This document shows, piece by piece, positions 43,661 to 52,183 of a stretch of 64,000 nucleotides of DNA (position 1 is the stretch's first letter; each line of letters opens with the position of its first letter). Below the pieces are notes generated by a model. It was not told where the DNA came from. It saw only the letters and a list, made by a program, of their open reading frames with translations, and searched no databases. Position numbers and translations under genes: made by a program. The stretch is from CAWDMW01 sp963803575 (GTDB lineage Bacteria; Pseudomonadota; Alphaproteobacteria; Rickettsiales; UBA998), in assembly GCA_963803575.1 (NCBI GenBank), contig CAWDMW010000002.1, forward strand, positions 1,700,674 to 1,764,673, given 5' to 3'.

Positions 43661-43689
43661 TTGATTCTTTTAACGACATCGTTTAAAAG
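43661..43689 (+). promoter_or_regulatory. Possible promoter of hisZ-purA
   Basis: TTGATT (43661-43666), a 17-base spacer and TAAAAG (43684-43689), each four of six matches to the housekeeping consensus. The transcript would start near 43696, about 40 bases before hisZ. The spacer holds half of an imperfect inverted repeat (CTTTTAACG / CGTTTAAAAG). Weak evidence. Confidence 0.25.
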
Positions 43690-43735
43690 TGATCGACTTT
43701 AATATCAACTGCCTTTCACGTCATTAGCGACTCCT

Positions 43736-44764
43736 ATGCCATTACTTCCTTCCGGATTGCATGACATCATGCCCCCTCATGCCAGCCAATCGCGGCAGAT
43801 CGTTGGGCAACTGCTCAAATGCTTTGCGCTATTTGGATATCAGGAAGTCAACCCACCCCTGATGGAGTTTGAGGAATCATTACTAGCTGGAAAAGGTAAA
43901 GCACACGAGCATAATACCTTCCGAGTGATGGATCCCCATTCTCACAAAATGATGGGCGTGCGAGCAGATATGACTACGCAGCTTGAGCGCATTGCCACCA
44001 TTATGCATGGTAGCGATAGCAATCACCCTGTACGCTTATCGTATAGCGGGTCGGTACTGCGCGTCTCTCCTCCCAGCCTGTCACCAACACGGCAGATGCA
44101 ACAGACTGGCATTGAAATGATTGGTTACAGCAAGCAAATTAGTAGCGTTGAGATTCTGACGGTATTACTGGAAGCTTTGCTAAGCATCGGTGTGACATCA
44201 CCTGTGATAAGCCTGTCAGTTGCAGGCATAACAGATACTTTGTTTGGCAGCTGCATTGCCCCTTCACGCGAAATGATTGATAAGGCTATTCTCCACAAAG
44301 ATAAAGGCACACTTCCTGAAACAATGCCATATCGGGATCTGATTAGCGATATGATGATATTGCCGTTCGATCAGGTAACCGCCCGTCATGATTTCCCTGA
44401 AATTATAGCAGGCCAGTTGCATATGATGCAGCAAGTGCGCAATCAAATACAGGAACAGTTTAAAGATGGCATAGACATCTATTGTGACCCGTTGGATATG
44501 GCTGGGTTTTCTTACCATGACGGTTTGTGTTTCACACTATTTGATGCAGACACCGCGCAAGAGATTGGACGTGGCGGACATTATACCATTGATGAAACAC
44601 TTTATGGATGTGGTGCAACATTATACACGGCTCCTGTTATAGACGCTGTGAAACATGTTTCACACAAAGCTGAAGTACAGTATGTTTCACGTGAAACACC
44701 TTACGCAGACATTAAAGCGTTGCATAATTGCGGTATTACAACCCTTTTCACACAAGAAAGCTAG
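43736..44764 (+). CDS. hisZ: ATP phosphoribosyltransferase regulatory subunit HisZ
   Basis: HisRS-like paralogue without tRNA-charging function that forms a hetero-octamer with short HisG and confers histidine feedback. The N-terminus LLPSGLHDIMPPHASQSRQIVGQLLKCFALFGYQEVNPPLMEFEE and VRADMTTQLERIA follow the class II synthetase fold; the HisRS anticodon-binding domain is missing, as expected at 342 aa. Its partner hisG is at 9091-9753. The C-terminal tail coding sequence (codons 304-322) contains a perfect parS site and an everted copy of it. purA follows after 21 bases, a common pairing. Confidence 0.93.
   Translation: MPLLPSGLHDIMPPHASQSRQIVGQLLKCFALFGYQEVNPPLMEFEESLLAGKGKAHEHNTFRVMDPHSHKMMGVRADMTTQLERIATIMHGSDSNHPVRLSYSGSVLRVSPPSLSPTRQMQQTGIEMIGYSKQISSVEILTVLLEALLSIGVTSPVISLSVAGITDTLFGSCIAPSREMIDKAILHKDKGTLPETMPYRDLISDMMILPFDQVTARHDFPEIIAGQLHMMQQVRNQIQEQFKDGIDIYCDPLDMAGFSYHDGLCFTLFDADTAQEIGRGGHYTIDETLYGCGATLYTAPVIDAVKHVSHKAEVQYVSRETPYADIKALHNCGITTLFTQES
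44647..44664. other. Everted parS half-sites (18-bp perfect palindrome)
   Basis: TGTGAAACATGTTTCACA is a perfect palindrome made of the two parS half-sites in the opposite order (GTGAAACA then TGTTTCAC). Its centre is 35 bp from the centre of the true parS at 44683-44698. It lies in hisZ codons 304-310. It could be an auxiliary ParB contact or a relic of local duplication. Confidence 0.5.
44683..44698. other. parS: parS centromere site (ParB-binding)
   Basis: TGTTTCACGTGAAACA matches the widely conserved chromosomal parS consensus at all 16 positions and is a perfect palindrome. It lies in hisZ codons 316-321 (YVSRET), beyond the HisRS-like core. ParB proteins load here and spread over neighbouring DNA to direct chromosome segregation and SMC loading. 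Chromosomal parS sites cluster close to oriC, so this window is probably origin-proximal. parA and parB are not in the window. Confidence 0.9.
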
Positions 44765-44785
44765 AACATAAGGATAAACAAGAAC

Positions 44786-46078
44786 ATGACAAATGTAGCA
44801 GTGATTGGCTCACAGTGGGGCGATGAAGGAAAAGGAAAAGTCGTAGACTGGTTAAGTGAACGCGCAGACGTGATTGTACGTTTTCAGGGCGGTCATAATG
44901 CCGGGCATACGTTAGTGGTAGATGGCGTTACCTATAAGCTAAGCCTGCTACCGTCTGGCGTTGTGCGTTCGGGCAAACTAAGCATCATTGGCAATGGTGT
45001 CGTTATTGACCCATTTGCGTTATTTGCTGAAATAGATCGCGTGGCCAAGCAGGGATTGCATATCACACCGGATAACCTACAAATAGCCGATAATGCGACA
45101 CTTATTTTACCTGTACATCAGGAAATTGACGCGGTAGCAGAAACATTGCGTGGCACCTCCAGCATCGGCACTACCCGCCGTGGCATTGGCCCCGCTTATG
45201 AAGACAAAATTGCCCGCCGCGCTATTCGTGTATGCGATCTGGCTGATCCTGAGGTGCTTGATAGCAAGCTGGATAATTTGCTGGCACATCACAATATCGC
45301 CATGAATCTGGCAGAGTTACCACCTGTTAGTAAGAAAGATACATTAGAGAAACTAGCCAGCATTAAAGAGCGCTTACTATCTTTCGCACGTCCTGTATGG
45401 CGCACACTGGATGAAGCCAGCAAAGCACGTAAACATATCCTGTTTGAAGGCGCACAAGGTACTATGTTAGATGTCGATCACGGCACCTATCCGTTTGTTA
45501 CATCGTCCAACACGATTGCCGGTGCTGCTTCCACTGGTAGTGGCATGGGTGTGGGCAATATGCATTACGTACTTGGCATCACAAAAGCCTACACGACCCG
45601 CGTTGGAAGCGGGCCATTCCCGACAGAACAACAAAATGATATCGGCCAGCTTCTTGGAGAACGTGGCCACGAATTTGGTACCGTCACCGGACGCGCACGA
45701 CGTTGCGGTTGGTTTGATGCGGTGATGGTGCGTCAGGCCGTTACCATCGGTGGCATTAATGGGATTGCCCTGACCAAACTTGATGTGCTTGATGGGATAG
45801 ACACGTTGCACATATGCACCGGGTATCGCTATAAAGGCGAAGTGCTGGATTATTTCCCAGCAGGACAAAGTGCGCAAGCCAACGTTGAGCCTATCTATGA
45901 AACGATTGAAGGCTGGCAGGATACCACTGCCGGATGCACAAGCTGGAAGGACTTACCAGCCGCCGCCATCAAATACATACGCCGTATTGAAGAGCTAATT
46001 GACTGCCCTGTGGCAATGCTCTCCACCAGTCCTAAGCGTGAAGATACGATATTAGTGCGTGATCCATTTTTAGGATAG
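44786..46078 (+). CDS. purA: Adenylosuccinate synthetase
   Basis: GTP-dependent conversion of IMP and aspartate to adenylosuccinate, the first committed step to AMP. The phosphate loop GSQWGDEGKGKVVDWLSE lies near 8-25, followed by FQGGHNAGHTLVVDG (near 34-48), STGSGMGVGNMHYVLGITKAYTTRVGSGPFPTE (near 252-284) and the signature TGRARRCGWFDA (near 301-312). The length of 430 aa is normal. An AAGGAT ribosome site lies 12 bases before the ATG. It is probably co-transcribed with hisZ. Confidence 0.97.
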   Translation: MTNVAVIGSQWGDEGKGKVVDWLSERADVIVRFQGGHNAGHTLVVDGVTYKLSLLPSGVVRSGKLSIIGNGVVIDPFALFAEIDRVAKQGLHITPDNLQIADNATLILPVHQEIDAVAETLRGTSSIGTTRRGIGPAYEDKIARRAIRVCDLADPEVLDSKLDNLLAHHNIAMNLAELPPVSKKDTLEKLASIKERLLSFARPVWRTLDEASKARKHILFEGAQGTMLDVDHGTYPFVTSSNTIAGAASTGSGMGVGNMHYVLGITKAYTTRVGSGPFPTEQQNDIGQLLGERGHEFGTVTGRARRCGWFDAVMVRQAVTIGGINGIALTKLDVLDGIDTLHICTGYRYKGEVLDYFPAGQSAQANVEPIYETIEGWQDTTAGCTSWKDLPAAAIKYIRRIEELIDCPVAMLSTSPKREDTILVRDPFLG

Positions 46079-46103
46079 ATCGCACTAACACATCCCTATA
46101 CGC

Positions 46104-47243
46104 TTAGAAGTTTTCTTTGGTGATGGGTGCCTTCCCAGCAATCATATGTTTGGGAGACTGTGCAAATTTATGCTCAACATCTCTTTGCTGCAATCGCATT
46201 CGCATATTTGATGGGCTGTCAGCCTCACGTATGGCCGTTTCATGTGTAATGATTTCATCTTCATATAGCTTTATCAGTGACTGATCGAACGTTTGCATCC
46301 CTATATCCACATTCTTCTCCATCACCTCTTTAATCATATGCACATCACCACGGTGAATATAGTCGCGGATAATTCCCTCATTGAGAAGAATCTCAATAGC
46401 AGGTGAACGCTTCTCTAAAATATTATCTACCAGCCGTTGTGAAACGATTGCCCGCAGGTTGAAGCTTAAATTTGCCAATACCTGAGGGTGCATATCTGAA
46501 GGGAAAAAATTCAATATACGCTCAATTGCCTGATTCGCATTGTTGGAGTGCAAGGTACTCACGCATAAGTGACCCGTTTCTGCAAAGGAAATAGCGTGTT
46601 CCATCGTTTCGCGATCCCGTATTTCACCAATTAAAATGACATCAGGCGTTTGACGAAGCGCATTTTTTAACGCCATACCATAAGAGTACGTATCAATACC
46701 TACGTCACGTTGTGAAATAATGCAATTGCGATGCTGATGTACAAATTCGATTGGATCTTCGATGGTAATAATATGCCCTTGCCCATTCTGGTTACGATAC
46801 CCAATCATGGATGCCAGTGTTGTCGATTTCCCTGATCCCGTTTGTCCAACGACAATAATCAACCCACGCTTTTGCATGATAAGGTCTTTATAGATAGCTG
46901 GCAGACTTAAAGAATCCAGTTCAGGAATATGCGTTTCAATACGTCGTATGGCGAACGCAGTATGTTGCAACTGCTTGAACACGTTAATGCGCAAACGGGC
47001 AATGTCATTCCAGTTTTTCACCAGATTCAATTCCATGGTGCTGTCAAATTCATCAATCTGGTCTTCGTTCAGTAATGCATTAACGAGCATATTCATGTCT
47101 GCATCATCCAGCATGTCATCATCCGTACAAAACCACCGACTATCCACACGCATGGTCGGCGGAAAACCAACAGTTAGAAATAAATCGGATGCCTTATGTT
47201 CTGCAAACATAGTAATGATAGCATCAAGGGAAAGCTTACTCAC
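46104..47243 (-). CDS. pilU: PilT/PilU-type retraction ATPase, second paralogue
   Basis: AAA ATPase of the type IV pilus retraction family. N-terminal PAS-like domain with SDLFLTVGFPPTMRVD, Walker A VGQTGSGKSTTLASMIGYRN (near 128), ITIEDPIEFVH (Asp box), Walker B DVILIGEIRDRETME and the His box FAETGHLCVSTLHSNNANQAIERI. SDLFLTVGFPPTMR and the C-terminal extension make it closer to PilU than PilT. The frame is open to 47291 inside pilT; a GTG at 47243, eight bases after the pilT stop, is chosen. It lies directly downstream of pilT. Confidence 0.8.
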   Translation of the reverse strand: MSKLSLDAIITMFAEHKASDLFLTVGFPPTMRVDSRWFCTDDDMLDDADMNMLVNALLNEDQIDEFDSTMELNLVKNWNDIARLRINVFKQLQHTAFAIRRIETHIPELDSLSLPAIYKDLIMQKRGLIIVVGQTGSGKSTTLASMIGYRNQNGQGHIITIEDPIEFVHQHRNCIISQRDVGIDTYSYGMALKNALRQTPDVILIGEIRDRETMEHAISFAETGHLCVSTLHSNNANQAIERILNFFPSDMHPQVLANLSFNLRAIVSQRLVDNILEKRSPAIEILLNEGIIRDYIHRGDVHMIKEVMEKNVDIGMQTFDQSLIKLYEDEIITHETAIREADSPSNMRMRLQQRDVEHKFAQSPKHMIAGKAPITKENF

Positions 47244-47250
47244 AGTCAGC

Positions 47251-48351
47251 TTAAAAACTTGAAGAGTTTGCTTTAGTAGCAGTGGTGGCACCGCCCTTTC
47301 CTGGTGTCTGTTCCATGTCGCTACTGGTTGCCATCACACGCTGCATTTCGCTTTCATCAATCACACCGCTTTCCACCAGTCCAACCAGGCTTTCTTTCAT
47401 AGAGCGCATACCAAATTTAGAACCGGTTTGTATGACTGAGCTTAGTTGTGGTATTTTGCTCTCCCGTATCAGGTTACGCACTGCAGAAGTACCAAGCATA
47501 ATCTCGTGCGCGGCCACACGTGACTGACCATCAGCGGTTTTAAGCAACGTCTGTGAAATAACTGCCTCGAGTGAGACAGATAACATTGCCCGTGCCATAG
47601 CCTTATCACTGCTTGGAAAGACGTCAATAATCCGGTCAATGGTTTTTGGTGCCGTATTCGTATGCAAGGTTCCCATTACTAAATGTCCGGTTTCGGCAGC
47701 AGTCATGGCTAAATGAATCGTTTCAATATCGCGCAATTCTCCAACCAGAATAATGTCAGGGTCTTCACGCAGACAACTTTTTAATGCACGTGCAAATGAT
47801 TTAGTACTGGCACCAACTTCACGCTGGTTAATCAGTGATTTTTTAGACGGATGCACAAATTCGATAGGGTCTTCGATGGTGATAATGTGCTTTTGCTGAT
47901 GCGTGTTCACATGGTCAATAATGGCTGCCAACGTTGTAGACTTCCCGCTACCTGTAGGTCCGGTCACCAGCAACATACCCTTATGCAAGTGAGTCAGCTT
48001 ATAAAACACGTCTGGTGCATTCAGTTCTTCCAGTGTCAGAATGCGAGTAGGGATGGTACGAAATACCGCAGAACCACCATTCATCGTGTTAAATGCATTG
48101 ACCCGAAAACGTGACGCCTCACCAAACGAAATTGAGAAATCTATCTCTAACTCAGACTCATATTCCGCTCTTTGCTGGTCTGTCATGATGGAATAAATCA
48201 TTTCCTTGATATGTTCCGGCTGCAACGGGGGAACATTATCCATAGGAATCATATCACCATTTAATCGCACCATAGGCGGGTTAAATGAAGATAAATGTAA
48301 ATCTGATGCACCATTTTGATGCGTAACAGCGAGAAGATCAGTAATGTCCAT
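47251..48351 (-). CDS. pilT: Type IV pilus retraction ATPase PilT
   Basis: Hexameric motor that depolymerises type IV pili for twitching, DNA uptake or attachment. SDLHLSSFNPPMVRLNGDM at the N-terminus, Walker A VTGPTGSGKSTTLAAIID (near 125), ITIEDPIEFVHPSKKSLINQREVG, Walker B DIILVGELRDIETIHLA, the His box AAETGHLVMGTLHTNTAPKTIDRIIDVFP, and the AIRNLIRE-like signature (SAVRNLIRESKIPQL) near 290 all fit PilT. The length of 366 aa is typical. It follows a TPR-protein gene by 12 bases and precedes the pilU-like gene. Confidence 0.9.
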   Translation of the reverse strand: MDITDLLAVTHQNGASDLHLSSFNPPMVRLNGDMIPMDNVPPLQPEHIKEMIYSIMTDQQRAEYESELEIDFSISFGEASRFRVNAFNTMNGGSAVFRTIPTRILTLEELNAPDVFYKLTHLHKGMLLVTGPTGSGKSTTLAAIIDHVNTHQQKHIITIEDPIEFVHPSKKSLINQREVGASTKSFARALKSCLREDPDIILVGELRDIETIHLAMTAAETGHLVMGTLHTNTAPKTIDRIIDVFPSSDKAMARAMLSVSLEAVISQTLLKTADGQSRVAAHEIMLGTSAVRNLIRESKIPQLSSVIQTGSKFGMRSMKESLVGLVESGVIDESEMQRVMATSSDMEQTPGKGGATTATKANSSSF

Positions 48352-48363
48352 CAGGTTGCGCCC

Positions 48364-49812
48364 TTATGAATGGGTTTGTAAGAAAGTAAGACGTTTTTGC
48401 AGGTCAGACAACGTGGCAGGTATGTCCTTTCCGTCTAATCCTGCGCGTATAAGCTGACGGTAAATCACAGATGCCCGGTTAACTTTTCCCTGCTTGTCAT
48501 ACAGCACCGCTAAGTTATAGAGGTAAATCAGATTCTCAGGTGACATAGCCACAGCTTCCTGCATATTGGCGACAGCTTGCGGATGATTACCCTGTTGCGT
48601 GTAAAGCCGGGCTAATTGCGCATATACCGGACTGAAATCACGGTTGTTCATTTTAAGATCTTCCAGATACACAATAGCAGATTCCGGTGCTTCTTCCCCT
48701 ACTAATGCGAGAAAGTTATTGAGTGCCTCGGTGTTATAAGGGTCTTGCTCTAGCAACCGACCATAAACGGGACGCGCTTTTTCTGTCATACCCAATTTGT
48801 GATACGTAGTTGCTAATCCAAATAATGCATGTTTATTGGATGGTTCTGCCTGTAAAATATCGTGATAAATACGAATGGCAATCTCGGTATTCCCTCGCAA
48901 TAAGGCATTATACGCTTTTTCCAGTTCATAATTCACATCTACATCTTGACGTCTGATAGCGATATTAGCCCCAATAGATTCAGACATATCAACGCCTTCA
49001 CCTGTTGGCAGCCCCTCAAACGGGACGTTACGATCAACCTCAAATCCTCCTTGAGGGTGGCGAGGAGTTGGGAAGATGTCAGCTGGTAATGTGTTCAAAA
49101 TAGCTTTTGTTTTTGCAGAAATGGGAGATGGGGGAGTTACTGGCTCGGCAGGTATGGGTGGCGCAGACATTGCGTTGGCGGCAACAAAAGGCGCTGGCGG
49201 AACAAAAACCTGTGGTGCTTCCCCAAAGGGCGTATTGCTGGCTTTATAGGTGGAAACTTTGTTATGATCCAAATGTATAGCAGGAGCAATATCAAGCAGA
49301 TCGTTTGCGCCCGGAACAATGATCGCTTCTTCAACAGGTTGTACGCTTTTGGCTGGTATAGGCTGGGTGATCTGTAATGTTGACTCTGGCATCTGAATTG
49401 GCTGTACATTAAGCGGGATATTCAGAGGTATAACGCCATGAGGACGCACCCGTACACTGCTGGTTGCTAGTGGCGCTATAGTCTCGGTTGCCGGCGGTAC
49501 TGGTGTCGGTATGGCGGCGGCTGGCACAGTTGGTGGTATGTTTCGCTGCACAGGACGTACCGTATGTTTTAGAGGACGTTTACGCAAAGTATCACGATTG
49601 CTGTAATGCACATCGCCTTTTTCAAAAGCAGATACGGAGACTCCATGAGGCGGCAGAGGCTTTCGCGATACAGGAAGATAGGTTGATGCTGGTGATGCTT
49701 TAACGTTGCCCGGAATAGGGTACGGGGTTGCATTCGCTGATGCTGAAACATTTGCGGCATTCATGCTACAAAGCGCAGCCAAAATGATGCCGAATTGCAG
49801 GGTATATCGCAT
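48364..49812 (-). CDS. Exported tetratricopeptide-repeat protein
   Basis: About 482 aa starting with a signal peptide (MRYTLQFGIILAALCSMNAANVSA). A long Pro/Ala/Ile-rich low-complexity region (about 30-285) is followed by roughly five TPR units near 295-460 (for example YNALLRGNTEIAIRIYHDILQAEPSNKHALFGLATTYHKLG and YAQLARLYTQQGNHPQAVANMQEAVAMSPEN). The frame extends to 49848 but ATG 49812 gives a standard signal peptide. It is transcribed ahead of pilT and pilU, so a periplasmic role in pilus or secretion assembly is a reasonable guess, similar to PilF or TadD-like helpers. Confidence 0.75.
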   Translation of the reverse strand: MRYTLQFGIILAALCSMNAANVSASANATPYPIPGNVKASPASTYLPVSRKPLPPHGVSVSAFEKGDVHYSNRDTLRKRPLKHTVRPVQRNIPPTVPAAAIPTPVPPATETIAPLATSSVRVRPHGVIPLNIPLNVQPIQMPESTLQITQPIPAKSVQPVEEAIIVPGANDLLDIAPAIHLDHNKVSTYKASNTPFGEAPQVFVPPAPFVAANAMSAPPIPAEPVTPPSPISAKTKAILNTLPADIFPTPRHPQGGFEVDRNVPFEGLPTGEGVDMSESIGANIAIRRQDVDVNYELEKAYNALLRGNTEIAIRIYHDILQAEPSNKHALFGLATTYHKLGMTEKARPVYGRLLEQDPYNTEALNNFLALVGEEAPESAIVYLEDLKMNNRDFSPVYAQLARLYTQQGNHPQAVANMQEAVAMSPENLIYLYNLAVLYDKQGKVNRASVIYRQLIRAGLDGKDIPATLSDLQKRLTFLQTHS

Positions 49813-49855
49813 ATAAGGTATGTGTGACAGCATGGCAGATGGTTTCATATCCGCT

Positions 49856-50584
49856 ATGTTCTACTGCAAAGGTTACAATAGATTTAATCCACCTCTAAAA
49901 AGGTCAGGGTGGCTGCTGATTGCTCTGTCGCTTATCGTCAGCTGTGATACGCTTCATGACACACTGGCAAAACCCATTAAAGGAAATGCTCGTTTCATGC
50001 CACTGTCACGTGGTGAGGTCACTACTGCACCAAGGCCGTTGCACCGTGGTCAAGCGGCAGCTTCTTTCAAGTCGCTTGGTAAGTATCATCCGGACACACA
50101 ATTTCAGGCAAATATCTCTGGCTTTTCGCCGTTGCGTGATAATCGCCGCCCCGGGCGAGTAGCAAGCACTATGTCAGAGAATGCCGCAGCGTGGCCACTA
50201 CCTGTGGATGCGGTATATCGTATTAGTTCCACTTACGGGTATCGTACGCATCCGGTGACAGGAGATTACCGGTTCCATCATGGCGTAGATTTAGCCGCGC
50301 CCTCAGGTACAACGGTATTGGCAACGCATGATGGCGTGGTTTCAGAAACAGGAACGCATCGGCATTTGGGCAAATATGTCAAAATACGGCATAACGATAA
50401 AGAGTACAGCGTTTACGGGCATTTAAGCAAATGGCTGGTAACGCAAGGCAGACGGGTTGCACGCGGAGAGGTCATTGGCAAGGTTGGCTCCACCGGACGC
50501 TCTACTGGCGCCCATCTGGATTACTCACTGCGAGTCAACGGCCAGTCAGTCAACCCTATGCTTCACCTGATTCCACCGGGTTAA
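49856..50584 (+). CDS. M23 (LytM) family peptidase-like lipoprotein
   Basis: The N-terminus is a lipoprotein-type signal ending LSLIVSC, with KR in the n-region. A linker of about 85 residues leads to a LytM domain (about 120-240): SSTYGYRTHPVTG, HHGVDLAAPSGT with the H-x3-D zinc pair, YSVYGHLS, and the final motif TGAHLDYSLRVNGQSVNP, in which the usual HLH is HLD. It may still bind zinc, or act as a degenerate amidase activator as EnvC and NlpD do. Starts at 49820 and 49832 are also possible. It is divergent from the TPR gene and convergent with icd. Confidence 0.8.
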   Translation: MFYCKGYNRFNPPLKRSGWLLIALSLIVSCDTLHDTLAKPIKGNARFMPLSRGEVTTAPRPLHRGQAAASFKSLGKYHPDTQFQANISGFSPLRDNRRPGRVASTMSENAAAWPLPVDAVYRISSTYGYRTHPVTGDYRFHHGVDLAAPSGTTVLATHDGVVSETGTHRHLGKYVKIRHNDKEYSVYGHLSKWLVTQGRRVARGEVIGKVGSTGRSTGAHLDYSLRVNGQSVNPMLHLIPPG

Positions 50585-50602
50585 TAGCCTTGTTTGGCTA
50601 TT
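50583..50602. terminator. Hairpin filling the gap between convergent genes
   Basis: AATAGCC (50583-50589), six-base loop, GGCTATT (50596-50602): a perfect 7-bp stem that spans almost the whole 20-base space between the stops of the M23 gene and icd. Neither side has a strong T-run. A bidirectional terminator is the likely role. Confidence 0.45.
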
Positions 50603-50604
50603 GC

Positions 50605-52050
50605 TTATTCACCCTGACTTTTAGTAAAGCCCAATTCACCACAGAAATCGAACAGATTAATCACCTGCAATACATCCAGATCAGCTTCAACCAACCGTGT
50701 AAATAGTTTTGCCGGATAGTCACGCCCTAAAATCGTATCATCGTCTTTCACCATAAAGCGGCAACGGTAACAGTCACTCACAACACCTTTTGCTTCCGCA
50801 TCTGGCCAGACTTTTAAGCCTTTACATGAAATCACTTTCAATGTTGCCTCATCGCCTGCAAGATCATCCAATTGTTTTCCCAGCGCATCTAAATCGCAGT
50901 CACTGTCACCAACGTAAACGTCTACACCAACCAGTGATTTTTCGCACTCAATGAGATCTACGTACTCGCTAGGCTTTTTCGCATCTTCAGGCAGTGGGTC
51001 AAAACGCGCACGCTTAAATTTGTACGGATACTCACCCAGATTATCCACAACGGCTTTAGCGAAATCCATAGTGCCAAGCTTTTCTTTACTGCTTGCCTCA
51101 TTATAAATATCGCCGGTATGCATTCCATCTTCAATCGTTTTTAACCATGCGTTATGAATCGTGCTTGCTGTGTCATTCTGCCCTAAATGCACCAGCATCA
51201 TCACGGCACCACCGAGTAGGCCAGAAGGGTTTGCAATGCCTTGTCCTGCAATGTCAGGGGCTGAACCATGGATCGCTTCAAACATGGCAAAATCATCACC
51301 TACATTAGACGAACCCGCAAGCCCTACGGAGCCAGAGACTTCTGCGGCAATATCGGAGATAATATCACCATAGAGGTTTTCAGTGACAATCACGTCAAAC
51401 AGTTCAGGACGCGATGCCACACGCGCTGAGCCAATGTCAATGATATAGTGATCGGTTTCAATATCCGGGTATTCTTTCGCAACTTTATCATAGATGCGGT
51501 GGAACGCACCGTCTGAGAGCTTCATGATGTTGTCTTTAGTCATACATGTAACTTTACGGCGGCCATTTTGTACAGCATAATCAAAGGCATAACGGATGAT
51601 TTTCTCACTGCCGGATTCGGTAATCACCTTATGAGCATGATAGGCATCGGTGGAATGACGATACTCAATACCCGCATATAAATCTTCTTCATTTTCGCGG
51701 ATAATCACCAGATCCATCATTGGGTGCAGGCTTTGCACAAATGGGTGATAACTACGGCACGGACGCACATTCGCGTATAAGCCAAGCGTTTTGCGGATGG
51801 TGACGTTAATGCTTTTATACCCGCCACCTTGCGGAGTTGTGATGGGTGCTTTAAGCAGCGTTTTGGTACGATACAGACTATCCCACGCATGAGGAGGAAT
51901 TCCCGTGGATACGCCGCGACCATAATAGGCAGCACCAATATCAATGGTGTCAATGGATAGATCTGCTTTGGCTTCTTTCAGAATAAAGAGGGTGGCATCC
52001 ATAATTTCAGGGCCAATACCATCACCAAACGCTACTGTAATTTCTGTCAT
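50605..52050 (-). CDS. icd: NADP-type isocitrate dehydrogenase, long Rickettsia/Thermus-like form
   Basis: TCA-cycle enzyme giving 2-oxoglutarate. Core features: VAFGDGIGPEIMDATL, LKAPITTPQGGGYKSINVTIRKTLGLYANVRP (near 65-96, substrate Ser and Arg residues), VIIRENEEDLYAGIEY, TKDNIMKLSDGAFHRIY, and NLYGDIISDIAAEVSGSVGLAGSSNVG. Instead of ending near 335-410 aa it continues with a C-terminal domain (about 345-481; SLVGVDVYVGDSDCDLDALGKQL, then SCKGLKVWPDAEAKGVVSDCYRCRF) and ends FCGELGFTKSQGE. This long layout resembles Rickettsia and Thermus enzymes rather than the usual alphaproteobacterial dimeric or monomeric Icd. Cofactor preference is not certain from sequence. Confidence 0.92.
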   Translation of the reverse strand: MTEITVAFGDGIGPEIMDATLFILKEAKADLSIDTIDIGAAYYGRGVSTGIPPHAWDSLYRTKTLLKAPITTPQGGGYKSINVTIRKTLGLYANVRPCRSYHPFVQSLHPMMDLVIIRENEEDLYAGIEYRHSTDAYHAHKVITESGSEKIIRYAFDYAVQNGRRKVTCMTKDNIMKLSDGAFHRIYDKVAKEYPDIETDHYIIDIGSARVASRPELFDVIVTENLYGDIISDIAAEVSGSVGLAGSSNVGDDFAMFEAIHGSAPDIAGQGIANPSGLLGGAVMMLVHLGQNDTASTIHNAWLKTIEDGMHTGDIYNEASSKEKLGTMDFAKAVVDNLGEYPYKFKRARFDPLPEDAKKPSEYVDLIECEKSLVGVDVYVGDSDCDLDALGKQLDDLAGDEATLKVISCKGLKVWPDAEAKGVVSDCYRCRFMVKDDDTILGRDYPAKLFTRLVEADLDVLQVINLFDFCGELGFTKSQGE

Positions 52051-52183
52051 GACTTATTATATCTCACAAGGTTGCACTATTTCTATATGCGAATCATATT
52101 GCCCAAGCCCTTAGATAATGTAAACATAAAACATAACATCCTGTGTCAGCCGACTTCATTATGCTTGCATCTGTGGTAGATTT

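Noticed and set aside
51041..51049. TTATCCACA, a perfect DnaA box
   Set aside because: A single copy inside the icd coding sequence; no cluster, AT-rich element or dnaA nearby, so not evidence for oriC here.
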